A program made the translations under genes and the position numbers. Source: Ideonella alba (GTDB lineage Bacteria > Pseudomonadota > Gammaproteobacteria > Burkholderiales > Burkholderiaceae_C). From it: a DNA stretch of 64,000 bases. Position 1 is the first letter of the stretch, and every line of letters begins with the position of its first letter. The notes beneath the pieces were generated by a model that worked only from the letters and a program-made list of their open reading frames with translations, was not told the origin of the DNA and ran no database searches. This document shows positions 47,313-56,723 of this stretch, piece after piece. The stretch is from assembly GCF_018069875.1 (NCBI RefSeq), contig NZ_JAGQDF010000006.1, positions 265,321 to 329,320 on the forward strand, read 5' to 3'.

Positions 47313-49310
47313 TCAAGCCGGCATTCCGCGCTGGAGTGGCAGATCCAGCGCCACCCGGGTGCCCTGGCCCGGCGCGCTGTCGATCAGCAGGCCGCCGCCC
47401 AGGCGCGTGGCCCGCTGCGACAGGTGGCGCAGGCCGCGGCCCGGGGCCGAGCGGCCGGTGTCGAAGCCGACGCCGTCGTCCTCGATCAGCACCTGCACCG
47501 TGCTGTCCTGCAGCGTGGTGGCCAGGCGGATGCGGCGCGCCTGGGCGTGCTTGAGGACATTGGTCAGCACCTCCTGGACGATGCGCAGCACCTGCAGCGC
47601 GTCGGGCGGCGCCAGCCAGGGCAGCGGCGGCAGGTCCTGGACCTCCCACTGCATGTCCAGCCCGGCGCTTTCCAGCCGGCGCCCCAGGCGGTGGCGCAGC
47701 GAGGCCAGCAGCGTCACCAGGTCATGGCCGATCGGCTCCAGCGAATCGATCACCAGGCGCAGGTCGTCGACGCACTCGCGCAGCAGGTCGGCCACGGCAG
47801 GGGCGTCCAGGCGGCCCTGCTCGACCAGCACCAGCGAGGACATCAGCGTCGATCCCAGGCCGTCGTGCATGTCGCGCATCAGGCGCTGGCGCTCCAGCAG
47901 CAGGGCCTGCTCGCGCTCGACCACCCGCAGGCGCTCGTGGTTGGCGCGCAGTTCCTCCTCGCGTGCGGCCAGGCGGGCCTCCAGGCCCGAGTTGACGCGC
48001 TCGACCTCGCGGATCGCCATCGAGTAGCGCACCTGCACCGCGTACAGAAAGGCCAGGAACAGCACGTAGGACGCATAGGGCAGCAGGTAGATCGACTCGG
48101 GCGACACGCCGCCCGAGACCAGCAGCAGGTCGTGCACGCCGAACACCTCGGTCAGCCACAGGCTGGCCGTGATCACCCGGAACTCGCGGCTGCCGCCGGT
48201 CCAGGCCATCCAGCTCAGGCGTAGCAGCACGACCATGCCCACCAGGGCGTTGATCAGGTGCAGCTGCACCAGGGTGCGCACCGGCGAGGCCTCGAAAGGC
48301 ATGGCCAGCACCGACATCAGCGCCACGAAGCCCAGCAGGCCGCGCTCCAGCCAGGGCGCCCGGCGGGCGTCGAAGCGCAGCGCGAACAGGTAGACCAGCA
48401 CCATCACCCAGGACAGCGAGGCATTGGTCATCCACCAGAACCAGTCGTAGGCCACCCGGTCCTGGGGCATGTCCACGTAGTAGTGCAGGTTGCGCAGCGC
48501 CCAGACCAGGGAGGAGCCGAAGAACAGCAGGTAGGCCTGCTCGCGCCGCCGGCCCAGCCAGAACAGCAGCGCGAACAGCCCCAGCGACAGGAAGGTCAGG
48601 CTGCCCACCGGCGGCGCCACCTGCTGCAGCACATTGCGGCTGCCGGCGCGCTCGGCCAGCTCGGCGCGCGGACCGATCCAGATCCGCGCCACCCGCGTCT
48701 CGGCGCCGTCGTAGTGGATCAGGCCGACCGCCAGCGTCAGGCGGCTGCCAGGCGGCGGCGCCGGCCCCAGGTCCACCAGCACCGGGCGGTTCCACTGCTC
48801 GCGCCATTGGTCGGTGCCGTCCCAGCGCAGGCGCCACTGGCTGCCGTCATGGGCGATCACCTGCACCGCCGAGCCCACCACGCGCGGCAGGTACAGCGCC
48901 AGCGGTCCGGGCGCGCCGGCGGGCACCACATGGTCGATGCGCAGCCAGTCGACCACCAGCGGCCGGTCGGCGGCGGCGGCGCGCACCGGGTCGCGGGCTT
49001 CGTGGCGCGGCAGGGTCAGCGGCGCCCAGGCCGCGGCGTCCTCCGGCGCCGGGGCCTGCACTACGCCGCCCGGGTCGGCCGGGCCGCGGTAGGCCGGCAG
49101 CTGGTGGGGGCGCACTGCATGCAGGCCGGCGGCGTACAGCACCGGCGCCGGCTGGGCGGCGCTGGCCACGGTGTCGGGGTCGAGCTTGTGCACCGCCGGC
49201 GCCGTCCCGGCGACCAGCAGACCGGCCAGGCCCAGCAGGCCGGCGGCCAGCGCCTTGCTCCAGCGCACCGCGGCGGCACGGCCGGCGGTGCCCTCGCCGG
49301 CTTCAGTCAC
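47313..49310 (-). CDS. NarL-type sensor histidine kinase with 7TM-like sensor
   Basis: 665 residues. The N-terminus has an anchor or signal at about 15–40, then a periplasmic domain up to about 230 with a DISM-like beta-rich fold, then about seven helices (about 230–440). A short coiled coil (about 450–475) leads to HisKA_3 with the phospho-acceptor H482 in [12 protein letters not shown]. The HATPase has [17 protein letters not shown] and [11 protein letters not shown]. Its start overlaps the response regulator stop by eight bases. The signal is unknown. Confidence 0.92.
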   Translation of the reverse strand: MTEAGEGTAGRAAAVRWSKALAAGLLGLAGLLVAGTAPAVHKLDPDTVASAAQPAPVLYAAGLHAVRPHQLPAYRGPADPGGVVQAPAPEDAAAWAPLTLPRHEARDPVRAAAADRPLVVDWLRIDHVVPAGAPGPLALYLPRVVGSAVQVIAHDGSQWRLRWDGTDQWREQWNRPVLVDLGPAPPPGSRLTLAVGLIHYDGAETRVARIWIGPRAELAERAGSRNVLQQVAPPVGSLTFLSLGLFALLFWLGRRREQAYLLFFGSSLVWALRNLHYYVDMPQDRVAYDWFWWMTNASLSWVMVLVYLFALRFDARRAPWLERGLLGFVALMSVLAMPFEASPVRTLVQLHLINALVGMVVLLRLSWMAWTGGSREFRVITASLWLTEVFGVHDLLLVSGGVSPESIYLLPYASYVLFLAFLYAVQVRYSMAIREVERVNSGLEARLAAREEELRANHERLRVVEREQALLLERQRLMRDMHDGLGSTLMSSLVLVEQGRLDAPAVADLLRECVDDLRLVIDSLEPIGHDLVTLLASLRHRLGRRLESAGLDMQWEVQDLPPLPWLAPPDALQVLRIVQEVLTNVLKHAQARRIRLATTLQDSTVQVLIEDDGVGFDTGRSAPGRGLRHLSQRATRLGGGLLIDSAPGQGTRVALDLPLQRGMPA

Positions 49311-49947
49311 GCACCAGGCCCAGCTTGCGGGCCTCGTAGATCGCCTCGGTCTTGGAGTGCACCTGCAGCTTGCGGTAGCTGCGCTTCACATAGGTCATCA
49401 CGGTGTGCCGGGAGACCTCCAGCATGCGGGCGATCTCCTCGAAGCTGAAACCCTTGGCCGACAGCGTCAACACCTGGCGTTCCTGGGGCGACAGCAGGGC
49501 CTCGTCGACCACCGGGGCGCTCTGCGGCGTCAGGCGCAGCAGCAGTTGGCGGGCGATCACCGGGCTGATCGGGCTGCCGCCGGCGCGCAGCGTGCGGATC
49601 TGCTCGGTCAGGTCGGCCGCCTGGGCGTCCTTCAGCAGGTAGCCGGTGGCGCCGGCTTCCAGCGAGGCCATCACATGGGGTTCGTCGCCGAAGACGCTGA
49701 CCACCATCACGTCGGTCTGCGGCAGGTGGTCGTTGGCGTAGCGGATCAGCTCGACGCCGCTGCCGCTGGGCAGACCCAGGTCGACCAGCAGCACGTCTGG
49801 CCGCTGCTCGCGCAGCAGGCGCAGGCCCGGCGCCAGATCGCCGGCGGTGCCGACCAGGCGCATGTCCGCGGCCTCGGCCACCGAAGTGGCAAAGGCCACG
49901 CGAAAGCGTTCGTCGTCCTCGACGATCAAGACCGAAATCGGTTCCAT
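49303..49947 (-). CDS. LuxR/NarL-family response regulator
   Basis: 214 residues from MEPISVLIVEDDERFRVAFA. Receiver with acidic pair ED-D, phospho-acceptor D56 (LLVDLGLPSG), and K in GYLLKDA. The C-terminal LuxR-type HTH is LSPQERQVLTLSAKGFSFEEIARMLEVSRHTVMTYVKRSYRKLQVHSKTEAIYEA. Partner of the overlapping kinase. Its targets are unknown; lpxC follows in the same direction. Confidence 0.95.
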   Translation of the reverse strand: MEPISVLIVEDDERFRVAFATSVAEAADMRLVGTAGDLAPGLRLLREQRPDVLLVDLGLPSGSGVELIRYANDHLPQTDVMVVSVFGDEPHVMASLEAGATGYLLKDAQAADLTEQIRTLRAGGSPISPVIARQLLLRLTPQSAPVVDEALLSPQERQVLTLSAKGFSFEEIARMLEVSRHTVMTYVKRSYRKLQVHSKTEAIYEARKLGLVRD

Positions 49948-50110
49948 CCCGGCAGTGTAGGCGCGTGCCGCAGGCCTGGCGCGCCGCATCCCGCGTCTGA
50001 GGGACGCCGAGCCCAAGGCGAGCGACCGCTTCGCCGCCCGGCCCTGTCACAAGCCCCTTCTGGCGGCAACATTTGGCCGCATTGAGACATCCGGGCTTGA
50101 CCCGGACACC

Positions 50111-50116
50111 TACAAT
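50111..50116 (+). promoter_or_regulatory. Possible -10 of ctpA
   Basis: TACAAT on the plus strand, 36 bases before the ctpA start. TTGACC at 50097–50102 is only eight bases away, too close to be its -35. Weak call. Confidence 0.25.
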
Positions 50117-50152
50117 ACGGGCACCGGTGAGTGCGCACAAAAGGCTGGAATC

Positions 50153-51586
50153 ATGGGGACATCACTGAAAGTCGCGGGTTGGCTGGCCCTGGGGGCCGTG
50201 GCCGGAGCGTTGACGACCATCCAGCTCCAGGCCATCGCGCGCAGCAGCGTCGGCCCGCTGCCGCTCGAAGAAATGCAGCAGCTGGCGGCGGTGTTCGGCA
50301 TGGTCAAGAACGACTATGTCGAGCCGGTCGACGAGAAGAAGCTGATCACTGACGCGATCGGCGGCATGGTCGCCGGCCTGGACCCGCACAGCCAGTACTT
50401 CGACAAGAAGACCTTCAAGGAATTCCGCGAGGGCACGACCGGCAAGTTCGTCGGCGTGGGCATCGAGATCGGCGCCGAGGACGGCCTGGTCAAGGTGGTC
50501 TCCCCGATCGAAGGCTCGCCCGCCTTCCGCGCCGGCATCAAGAGCGGCGACCTGATCACCCGCATCGACGACACCCCGGTCAAGGGCCTGAGCATCGACC
50601 AGGCCGTCAAGCGCATGCGCGGCGAGCCGGCCACCAAGGTCACGCTCACCATCTTCCGCAAGACCGAAAGCCGCAGCTTCCCGGTCACCATCACCCGCGA
50701 GGAGATCCACGTCCAGAGCGTGCGCGCCAAGCTGATCGAACCCGGCTACGCCTGGCTGCGCGTCAGCCAGTTCCAGGACCGCACGATCGACGACTTCGCC
50801 CGCAAGCTCGAGGAGCTGTACAAGCAGGACCCGGCGATCAAGGGCATCGTGCTGGACCTGCGCAACGACCCGGGCGGCCTGCTCGAAGGCGCGGTGGCGC
50901 TGTCGGCGGCCTTCCTGCCGGCCGACGCGGTGGTGGTCAGCACCAACGGCCAGATCGCCGACGCCAAGGCCACCTACCGCGCCAGCCCCGACAACTACAC
51001 CCGCCGCGGCGGCCCCGATCCGCTGCGCAAGCTGCCAGCCGCGCTGAAGAAGGTGCCACTGGTGGTGCTGGTCAACGAGGGCTCGGCCTCGGCCTCCGAG
51101 ATCGTCGCCGGCGCCTTGCAGGACCACAAGCGCGCGCTGATCATGGGCGGCCAGACCTTCGGCAAGGGCTCGGTGCAGACGGTGCGCCAGCTCAGCGCCG
51201 ACACCGCCCTGAAGATCACCACCGCGCGCTATTACACGCCCAGCGGCCGCAGCATCCAGGCCAAGGGCATCGTGCCCGACGTCTGGCTCGACGAGACCGC
51301 CGAGGGCAATGTCTTCGCCGCGCTGCGCATGCGCGAGGCCGACCTGGAAAAGCACCTGGGCGGCCCCGACGAGAAGAAGGACGAGGCCCGTGAAAAGGCC
51401 CGCGAGGAAGCCCGCCAGAAGCTGGAGGAGCAGCTCGCCAAGTCCAAGGACGCGGTCAAGCCGCTGCCCGAGTTCGGCAGCGCCGAAGACTTCCCGCTGC
51501 TGCAGGCGCTGAACCAGCTCAAGGGCAAGCCGGTGCTGGTCTCCAAGACCGCCACCGAGCGCAAGGCCGAAGCCGCCACCGAATAA
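50153..51586 (+). CDS. CtpA-type carboxy-terminal processing protease (S41)
   Basis: 477 residues. N-terminal signal or anchor is LKVAGWLALGAVAGALTTIQLQAIA. A PDZ domain spans about 95–180 (GVGIEIGAEDGLVKVVSPIEGSPAFRAGIKSGDLITRIDD). The S41 core has DLRNDPGGLLEGAV, the catalytic Ser in NEGSASASEIVAGALQD and the catalytic Lys in FGKGSVQ. The C-terminal Glu/Lys-rich coil (DEKKDEAREKAREEARQKLEEQ) is disordered or coiled. It trims C-termini of periplasmic proteins. Precedes moeB by 21 bp. Confidence 0.95.
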   Translation: MGTSLKVAGWLALGAVAGALTTIQLQAIARSSVGPLPLEEMQQLAAVFGMVKNDYVEPVDEKKLITDAIGGMVAGLDPHSQYFDKKTFKEFREGTTGKFVGVGIEIGAEDGLVKVVSPIEGSPAFRAGIKSGDLITRIDDTPVKGLSIDQAVKRMRGEPATKVTLTIFRKTESRSFPVTITREEIHVQSVRAKLIEPGYAWLRVSQFQDRTIDDFARKLEELYKQDPAIKGIVLDLRNDPGGLLEGAVALSAAFLPADAVVVSTNGQIADAKATYRASPDNYTRRGGPDPLRKLPAALKKVPLVVLVNEGSASASEIVAGALQDHKRALIMGGQTFGKGSVQTVRQLSADTALKITTARYYTPSGRSIQAKGIVPDVWLDETAEGNVFAALRMREADLEKHLGGPDEKKDEAREKAREEARQKLEEQLAKSKDAVKPLPEFGSAEDFPLLQALNQLKGKPVLVSKTATERKAEAATE

Positions 51587-51607
51587 GCCGCCAAGTCAGC
51601 CGACCCT

Positions 51608-52363
51608 GTGACCGACGACGAGCTGCTGCGCTACTCGCGCCACATCCTGCTGGATGAGATCGGCATCGAGGGCCAGCAGCGCCTGCTGGATGCCCATGCG
51701 CTGGTGATCGGCGCCGGCGGCCTGGGCTCGCCGGTGGCGCTCTACCTGGGCACTGCCGGCCTGGGCCGCATCACCCTGGTCGACCACGACACGGTGGACC
51801 TGACCAACCTGCAGCGCCAGGTGGCGCATGCCCAGGCCCGCATCGGTCAGCCCAAGGTCGAGTCGGCGCGCACCGCGATCCATGCGCTGAACCCGGGTGT
51901 GCGGGTGGACGTGCTGGCCGAGCGGGCCGATGCCGCCCGCCTGGACACCCTGGTGGCCGCGGCCGATGTGGTCATCGACTGCAGCGACAACTTCGCCACC
52001 CGCCAGGCGGTCAACGCCGCCTGCGTGGCGCACCGCCGGCCACTGGTGTCGGGGGCGGCGATCGGCTTTGATGGCCAGATCTCGGTGTACGACGTCCGCA
52101 CGCCGGGCCAGCCCTGCTACGCCTGCCTGTTCCCGCCCGAGGCCACCTTCGAGGAAGTGCGCTGCTCCACCATGGGCGTGTTCGCGCCGCTGGTGGGCAT
52201 CATCGGCACGATGCAGGCAGCCGAGGCGCTGCGCCTGGTGGCCGGCATCGGCAGCTCGCTGGCCGGCCGCCTGCTGATGCTGGACGCCCGCCGCATGCAG
52301 TGGGACGAGGTGCGCATGAGCGCCCACCCCGGCTGCCCGGTCTGCGCCGCCACGCGCCCCTGA
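51608..52363 (+). CDS. MoeB/ThiF-like adenylyltransferase
   Basis: 251 residues from a GTG start. ATP loop GAGGLGSPVALYLGTAGLG, DHDTVDLTNLQRQ, and the conserved Cys C186 in VRCSTMGVFAPLVGIIG. Zinc-binding pairs are CYAC and CPVC. It activates the C-terminal glycine of sulfur carriers (MoaD or ThiS). Which carrier it serves cannot be told from the sequence. No rhodanese domain is fused. Confidence 0.93.
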   Translation: MTDDELLRYSRHILLDEIGIEGQQRLLDAHALVIGAGGLGSPVALYLGTAGLGRITLVDHDTVDLTNLQRQVAHAQARIGQPKVESARTAIHALNPGVRVDVLAERADAARLDTLVAAADVVIDCSDNFATRQAVNAACVAHRRPLVSGAAIGFDGQISVYDVRTPGQPCYACLFPPEATFEEVRCSTMGVFAPLVGIIGTMQAAEALRLVAGIGSSLAGRLLMLDARRMQWDEVRMSAHPGCPVCAATRP

Positions 52364-52396
52364 TCCGGCGCCCGGCTTGCGGGTAAGCTGCTGCCC

Positions 52397-53305
52397 ATGA
52401 CAGCACGTCCCTCCGACCTCACCGCCCGCAACTTTCCCAGCGCCGCGCTCGATGCGCAGCAGGCCGCGCAACCCACCGGCCGCTACGCCGGTCCCGAGAG
52501 CAGCTACCGGCTGGCCTTCACCGACACCGACTTCCTGCTGCGCGAGGAATTGCGGCCGGTGCGCATGCAGCTGGAGCTGCTCAAGCCGGAAATGGTGCAG
52601 CAGGAGCTGGGCATCGAGAGCACCATCGTGATCTTCGGCAGTGCCCGCATTCCCAGCCCCGAGCAGGCCGAGGAACGGCTGCAGGCCGCGCGCGCCAGCG
52701 GCGATGCCACCGCGCTGCGCCGCGCCGAGACGGCGCAGCAGATGAGCCGCTACTACGACGAGGCGCGCCGCTTCGCCCGCCTGGTCACCGAGCGCTCGAA
52801 GGCACTTGCCACGCCCATCACCGTCTGCACCGGCGGCGGCCCCGGGATCATGGAGGCCGGCAACCGCGGCGCCTGGGAAGTGGGCGGCCAGAGCCTGGGC
52901 CTGAACATCGTGCTGCCGCATGAGCAGGCGCCCAACCCCTACATCACGCCGGAGCTGTGCTTCCAGTTCCACTACTTTGCACTGCGCAAGATGCACTTCG
53001 TGATGCGCTCGGTGGCCCTGGTGTGCTTCCCGGGCGGCTTCGGCACGCTCGACGAGCTCTTCGAGACGCTCACCCTGATCCAGACCGGCAAGAGCCGCCG
53101 CCGCCCGGTGCTGCTGTTCGGCCGCGACTTCTGGGAGAAGCTGATCGACCTGCAGCACCTGGTCGACACCGGCATGATCAGCCCGGACGACGTGCACCTG
53201 TTCCAGTACGTGGAGAGTGCCGAGGAGGCCTGGCACAAGCTGGCCGAGCACTACGCCTTCGAGGCCCGCGGCGACGCCGAAGGCGCCTTCGCCGACGACA
53301 TCTGA
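52397..53305 (+). CDS. LOG-family protein (nucleotide 5'-monophosphate nucleosidase type)
   Basis: 302 residues. The LOG/lysine-decarboxylase-like motifs are GGGPGIMEAGNRGA and PGGFGTLDELFE. SIVIFGSARIPS-type start (STIVIFGSARIPSPEQA) is seen at about residue 75. Longer than short LOG proteins because of an N-terminal 70-residue extension. Members release ribose phosphate from nucleotides or cytokinin precursors; PpnN-like nucleotide turnover is the more likely role here, an inference. It is followed by the glycan cassette at a 25-bp distance. Confidence 0.88.
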   Translation: MTARPSDLTARNFPSAALDAQQAAQPTGRYAGPESSYRLAFTDTDFLLREELRPVRMQLELLKPEMVQQELGIESTIVIFGSARIPSPEQAEERLQAARASGDATALRRAETAQQMSRYYDEARRFARLVTERSKALATPITVCTGGGPGIMEAGNRGAWEVGGQSLGLNIVLPHEQAPNPYITPELCFQFHYFALRKMHFVMRSVALVCFPGGFGTLDELFETLTLIQTGKSRRRPVLLFGRDFWEKLIDLQHLVDTGMISPDDVHLFQYVESAEEAWHKLAEHYAFEARGDAEGAFADDI

Positions 53306-53330
53306 GCGGCTGCGAGCCGGCGCGCCGTCG

Positions 53331-54305
53331 ATGATCCACTTCTCGATCCAGCACCACGGCCAGCAGTGGGCGCACCTGCACTGGCTGGTGCGCGCCCTCA
53401 GCGGCGAGGGCGGCCAGGTGGATGTCACCCTGGACGCGCCCGCCGCCGACGTGGCCACGCTGGCCGCCGAGATCGGCCCCCTGGCCACGGTGCGACGCAG
53501 CCAGCCCGTGATCTGGGCCGGCCCCAGCGTGATGCAGCAGATGCGCGAGTCGCTGCTGTTTGCCGCTGAACGCCCGGGGTGGGAGTGGTTCATCAACCTC
53601 AGCGGCAGCTGCATCCCCCTGCGGCGGCCCGCAGCCATGGCCGATGCGCTGGCGCGCCACCGTGCCGAGACCGGCCTGCACTCGCACCTGTTCGCCTTCC
53701 CGGTGCGGCGTCCGCCGGTGTGGCTGGCCTACGCGGGGCCCGGCTCGGGCCGGCGGCTGCCGCTGTTCCGCATCTCGGTGGTGGCCGACCAGGTGGTCGA
53801 GGGCCTGATGGCTGCGCCGGGTGAGCCCTTCAATCCGATGTCCCGTATTGAGCTGCGGCGCACGCTGGCCTGCACCGAATGCTGCACCGAGACCGACAAG
53901 TTCCTGCAGCTGCGCGCGCTGACGTCTCCCGAGCTGCGCGACCGCCAGCGGTTCTGGACGACCCACCCCTACGTCATCGGCCGCCAATGGGTGGTGCTGC
54001 ACCGATCGGTGGTCGAGTGGCTGGTCGATTCCCCGCAGGCGGCTGCGGTGGCCACGCTGCTGTCGCAGACCTTCCTGCCCGACGAGACCTTCTTCCAGAC
54101 CGCGCTGTCCCAGGCGCCCGAGGCGCTGAAGGCCGGTATCGGCACACGCCACAACCTGCGCGGCCAGCTGGGCGCCAACGGCGCCGGTGCGCCCCCGGCA
54201 CTGCGACAGGCCCACGCCGAGGGCGCGCTGTTCGCCCGCAAGGCCAAAGGCGATCTGGCCGCCTTGCACGCGATGGTCGAATCCGAACTCTGGAACGCGC
54301 CATGA
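53331..54305 (+). CDS. Core-2/I-branching-type glycosyltransferase (GT14-like)
   Basis: 324 residues from MIHFSIQHHGQQWAHLHWLVRAL. The region FINLSGSCIPLRRP resembles the GQDYPI/SGSCIP core of beta-1,6-N-acetylglucosaminyltransferase-like GT14 enzymes, and RQWVVLHRSVVEWLVD and FLPDETFFQTAL are typical later blocks. Soluble, with no anchor. It may act in an exopolysaccharide or LPS modification. The next gene overlaps its stop (ATGA). Family call is from resemblance; donor and acceptor unknown. Confidence 0.75.
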   Translation: MIHFSIQHHGQQWAHLHWLVRALSGEGGQVDVTLDAPAADVATLAAEIGPLATVRRSQPVIWAGPSVMQQMRESLLFAAERPGWEWFINLSGSCIPLRRPAAMADALARHRAETGLHSHLFAFPVRRPPVWLAYAGPGSGRRLPLFRISVVADQVVEGLMAAPGEPFNPMSRIELRRTLACTECCTETDKFLQLRALTSPELRDRQRFWTTHPYVIGRQWVVLHRSVVEWLVDSPQAAAVATLLSQTFLPDETFFQTALSQAPEALKAGIGTRHNLRGQLGANGAGAPPALRQAHAEGALFARKAKGDLAALHAMVESELWNAP

Positions 54306-55084
54306 AGACCCACCGACCCGACTTCGAGCACCTGCGCGATGTGCTACGGGACATCTGCCGTGACGAGCCCGTCTACTACTTTCCCAATCCGGGCAACTGG
54401 GGCGACGGGCTGATCCGCGCCGGCACGCTGCGCTTCTTCGAGACCCACGGCTTCCAGGTCGAGGAGCATTTCCGCTGCATCGACTTCATGCAGAAGCCCT
54501 CCGGCGGTACGCTGATCTACGGCGGCAGCGGCGCCTGGTGCTCGTTCTGGAACCACGCCGCCACGCACGTCGGCAAGCTGCGCCGCAAGTTCCGCGTGGT
54601 GGTGCTGCCCTCCACCTATGAGGTTCCGGTGGACCTGCCCGACGACATCACGTTCTTCCGCCGCGACCACCAGGAAAGCCGCCAGGCCATGCCGCGCGCG
54701 CATTTCTGCCACGACATGGCCTTCGCGCTGCAGGACTGGCCGCGCAGCGCGGGCCAGGGCGCCGGGTTGTTCTTCCGCACCGACCGTGAACGCCATCCCG
54801 ACCGCTTTGACGCCCCGCCCGGCAATGTCGACCTGAGCAACCAGGGCAAGCACACCACCGACATCGCCGGCTTCATGGCCGCGATCGACCGCTACGAGAC
54901 CATCCACACCGACCGCCTGCACGTGGCCATCGGCGGCTGCCTGCTGGGCAAGGCGGTGCACCTCTACCCGAACGGCTACTTCAAGCTGCAGGCGGTGTAC
55001 CGCTCCAGCATCGAAGGCTATTTCGACCGCGTCACCTTCCACGAGCGCGTGGACACGCTGCCCTTGATCGCCGCAGGCGCCTGA
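54302..55084 (+). CDS. Polysaccharide pyruvyl transferase family protein
   Basis: 260 residues. PNPGNWGDGLIRAGTLRFFETHGF near the N-terminus, GGTLIYGGSGAW and HTDRLHVAIGGCLLGKAVHLYPNGYFKLQAVYRSSIE in the C-terminal half match the family (GWGDxLI, T.RLH..I). Members add pyruvate ketals to sugars or act as related glycosyltransferases. Its length is short for the family. It is coupled to the preceding glycosyltransferase by ATGA and lies 16 bp before the sulfotransferase-like gene. Confidence 0.8.
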   Translation: MKTHRPDFEHLRDVLRDICRDEPVYYFPNPGNWGDGLIRAGTLRFFETHGFQVEEHFRCIDFMQKPSGGTLIYGGSGAWCSFWNHAATHVGKLRRKFRVVVLPSTYEVPVDLPDDITFFRRDHQESRQAMPRAHFCHDMAFALQDWPRSAGQGAGLFFRTDRERHPDRFDAPPGNVDLSNQGKHTTDIAGFMAAIDRYETIHTDRLHVAIGGCLLGKAVHLYPNGYFKLQAVYRSSIEGYFDRVTFHERVDTLPLIAAGA

Positions 55085-55100
55085 GCCGCCTGGCGCCCCC

Positions 55101-56234
55101 ATGAACGATCCCGCCTTCATCCTGCACATCGGCCGCCACAAGAGCGGCACCTCCTCGCTGCAGGCCTACCTGGCCGGCCACCCGGAGCGCCTGGCCGCCG
55201 AGGGCATCCTGTATCCGCGTGCCGGTCGTCAGGGCGTGGCCCACCATGCTGTGGCCGGCGTGCTGCAGCAGCGCGCGATGCGCGAAGACCCGCAGCGGGC
55301 CGACACCACGCTGCGCCAGTTCCACCAAGCCCTGGCGCTGGAGTGGCAAGCCCAGCCAGCGCGGCGCGTGCTGCTCAGCTCCGAGGCCTTCCAGAACGCG
55401 CGCGCCGAGGATGTGGCCGCGGCCTTCGACCCGCGCCGCTCGTCGGTCATCGTCTATCTGCGCGAGCAGGCCGACTACCTGGTCTCCAGCTACCAGCAGG
55501 TGGTCCATGCCCGCCAGCATGCCGCCGAGCTGGCGGCCTATGGCAACGGCACCGGCGTCGACTACGACCACTTCCTGGCCGGCTGGGAAGCGGCCTGGCC
55601 CGGCGCCGCCTTGCAGGTGGGGGTGTATGCCCGCCAGGCCCTGCTGCGCAGCAACGTGATCGATGACTTCTTCGCCCGCCTGGGCATCGAGGTCGATGCC
55701 TCGGACGAGCCGCAGGACCGCAATCCGTCGATCGGCGGTGCGCTGCTCGAACTCAAGCGCCTGCTCAACGCGCGCCTGCCGGTCGAGCGCTGGCCCCAAG
55801 GCCTGTACCAGGCCTTCAGCCACGCGGCCGGCACGCACCCGGCGCTGCGGCGACGGCCTGCGCTGGCGCCGGCCTTGGCCGACCAGGTGCGCGCGCACTG
55901 CGCAGCGTCCAATGCCGAGGTGGCGCGGCGCCGTTTCGACCGCGAGCAGCTGTTCCAGCACCTGCCCACGGTGAGCCACGATCACGCGCTGGGCTTCGAG
56001 GACTTCCGCCTGGCGCTGCAGGCGCTGCTGCAGGCCCGGCGCGAGGTGGCGTTGTGCGTGGTGGAAGCGCTGCTGGCCACGGCCGGCCTGGACACGACGC
56101 GGCGCGAGCGCATCGTGGCCCAGTTCGAGGCCGACAACACCGAGCCCTACCGCCGCGTGCTGCGCCGACTGGCCCGCCAGGGTGCCGGTGGCGACTGGGT
56201 CTGGAACTTCCCGGTGCCGGAGCTGGCCGAATAA
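55101..56234 (+). CDS. Sulfotransferase-like protein
   Basis: 377 residues. The 5'-phosphosulfate-binding loop is IGRHKSGTSSLQAYLAGHP (about residues 10–28). The region about 115–135 (VIVYLREQADYLVSSYQQ) fits the 3'-phosphate-binding strand with the Arg/Ser pair. A PAPS-dependent carbohydrate sulfotransferase is likely. The C-terminal third is helical and not assigned. Forms the third gene of the glycan cassette. Confidence 0.8.
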   Translation: MNDPAFILHIGRHKSGTSSLQAYLAGHPERLAAEGILYPRAGRQGVAHHAVAGVLQQRAMREDPQRADTTLRQFHQALALEWQAQPARRVLLSSEAFQNARAEDVAAAFDPRRSSVIVYLREQADYLVSSYQQVVHARQHAAELAAYGNGTGVDYDHFLAGWEAAWPGAALQVGVYARQALLRSNVIDDFFARLGIEVDASDEPQDRNPSIGGALLELKRLLNARLPVERWPQGLYQAFSHAAGTHPALRRRPALAPALADQVRAHCAASNAEVARRRFDREQLFQHLPTVSHDHALGFEDFRLALQALLQARREVALCVVEALLATAGLDTTRRERIVAQFEADNTEPYRRVLRRLARQGAGGDWVWNFPVPELAE

Positions 56235-56274
56235 GCGGCCCGAACAAGCGGGCCGACTGAGCGGCCCGCGGGCC

Positions 56275-56706
56275 TCAGGCCGTGGCGCGCCGACGCACCG
56301 CGTCCAGGTAGGCGTGGCCGTCCGGCGGCAGGCCGCTGCGCTGCGAGGCCCAGATCATCTCGCCCAGCGCATCCATCGCCACATGCTGGGCCTCGTGCAG
56401 CGAGTTGCGCCGCGCCGCCAGCAGCTCCACCGCCTGGCGGATGCCGGTGGGCTGGTCGATCGACACCTGTTCGCTGATCGTCAGGTGCATGGCCAGGTGC
56501 AGGAAGGGGTTGGTGCGGCCTTCCTCGACCGTGTAGACCGCGGCCAGCGCCGCCTCCAGGTCGGCCAGATCGGCGTGGTACTCGGGGTGCTGGTCGATCC
56601 AGCCGGCGGCGAGGGTCTCGATCGGCGTGAGCGGCAGGCCCTGGCGGGCCTTGGCGTGCGTCTCGCAGAAGAAGCGGCGCACATCGGTCTGGGACGGCTG
56701 GAACAT
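56275..56706 (-). CDS. DUF1841 family protein
   Basis: 143 residues. MFQPSQTDVRRFFCETHAKARQGLPLTPIETLAAGWIDQHPEYHADLAD and NPFLHLAMHLTISEQVSIDQPTGIRQAVELL match DUF1841, a small cytoplasmic family common in beta/gamma-proteobacteria. Two His-rich helices (HLAMHL, HEAQHVAMDALGE) suggest metal binding. Function unknown. Divergent from the TauE/SafE gene (17-bp gap). Confidence 0.85.
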   Translation of the reverse strand: MFQPSQTDVRRFFCETHAKARQGLPLTPIETLAAGWIDQHPEYHADLADLEAALAAVYTVEEGRTNPFLHLAMHLTISEQVSIDQPTGIRQAVELLAARRNSLHEAQHVAMDALGEMIWASQRSGLPPDGHAYLDAVRRRATA

Positions 56707-56723
56707 GCTCCAATTGTCGCCGC

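Noticed and set aside
50097..50116. TTGACC/TACAAT before ctpA as a full promoter
   Set aside because: The spacer is eight bases, so only the -10 candidate was kept, with low confidence.
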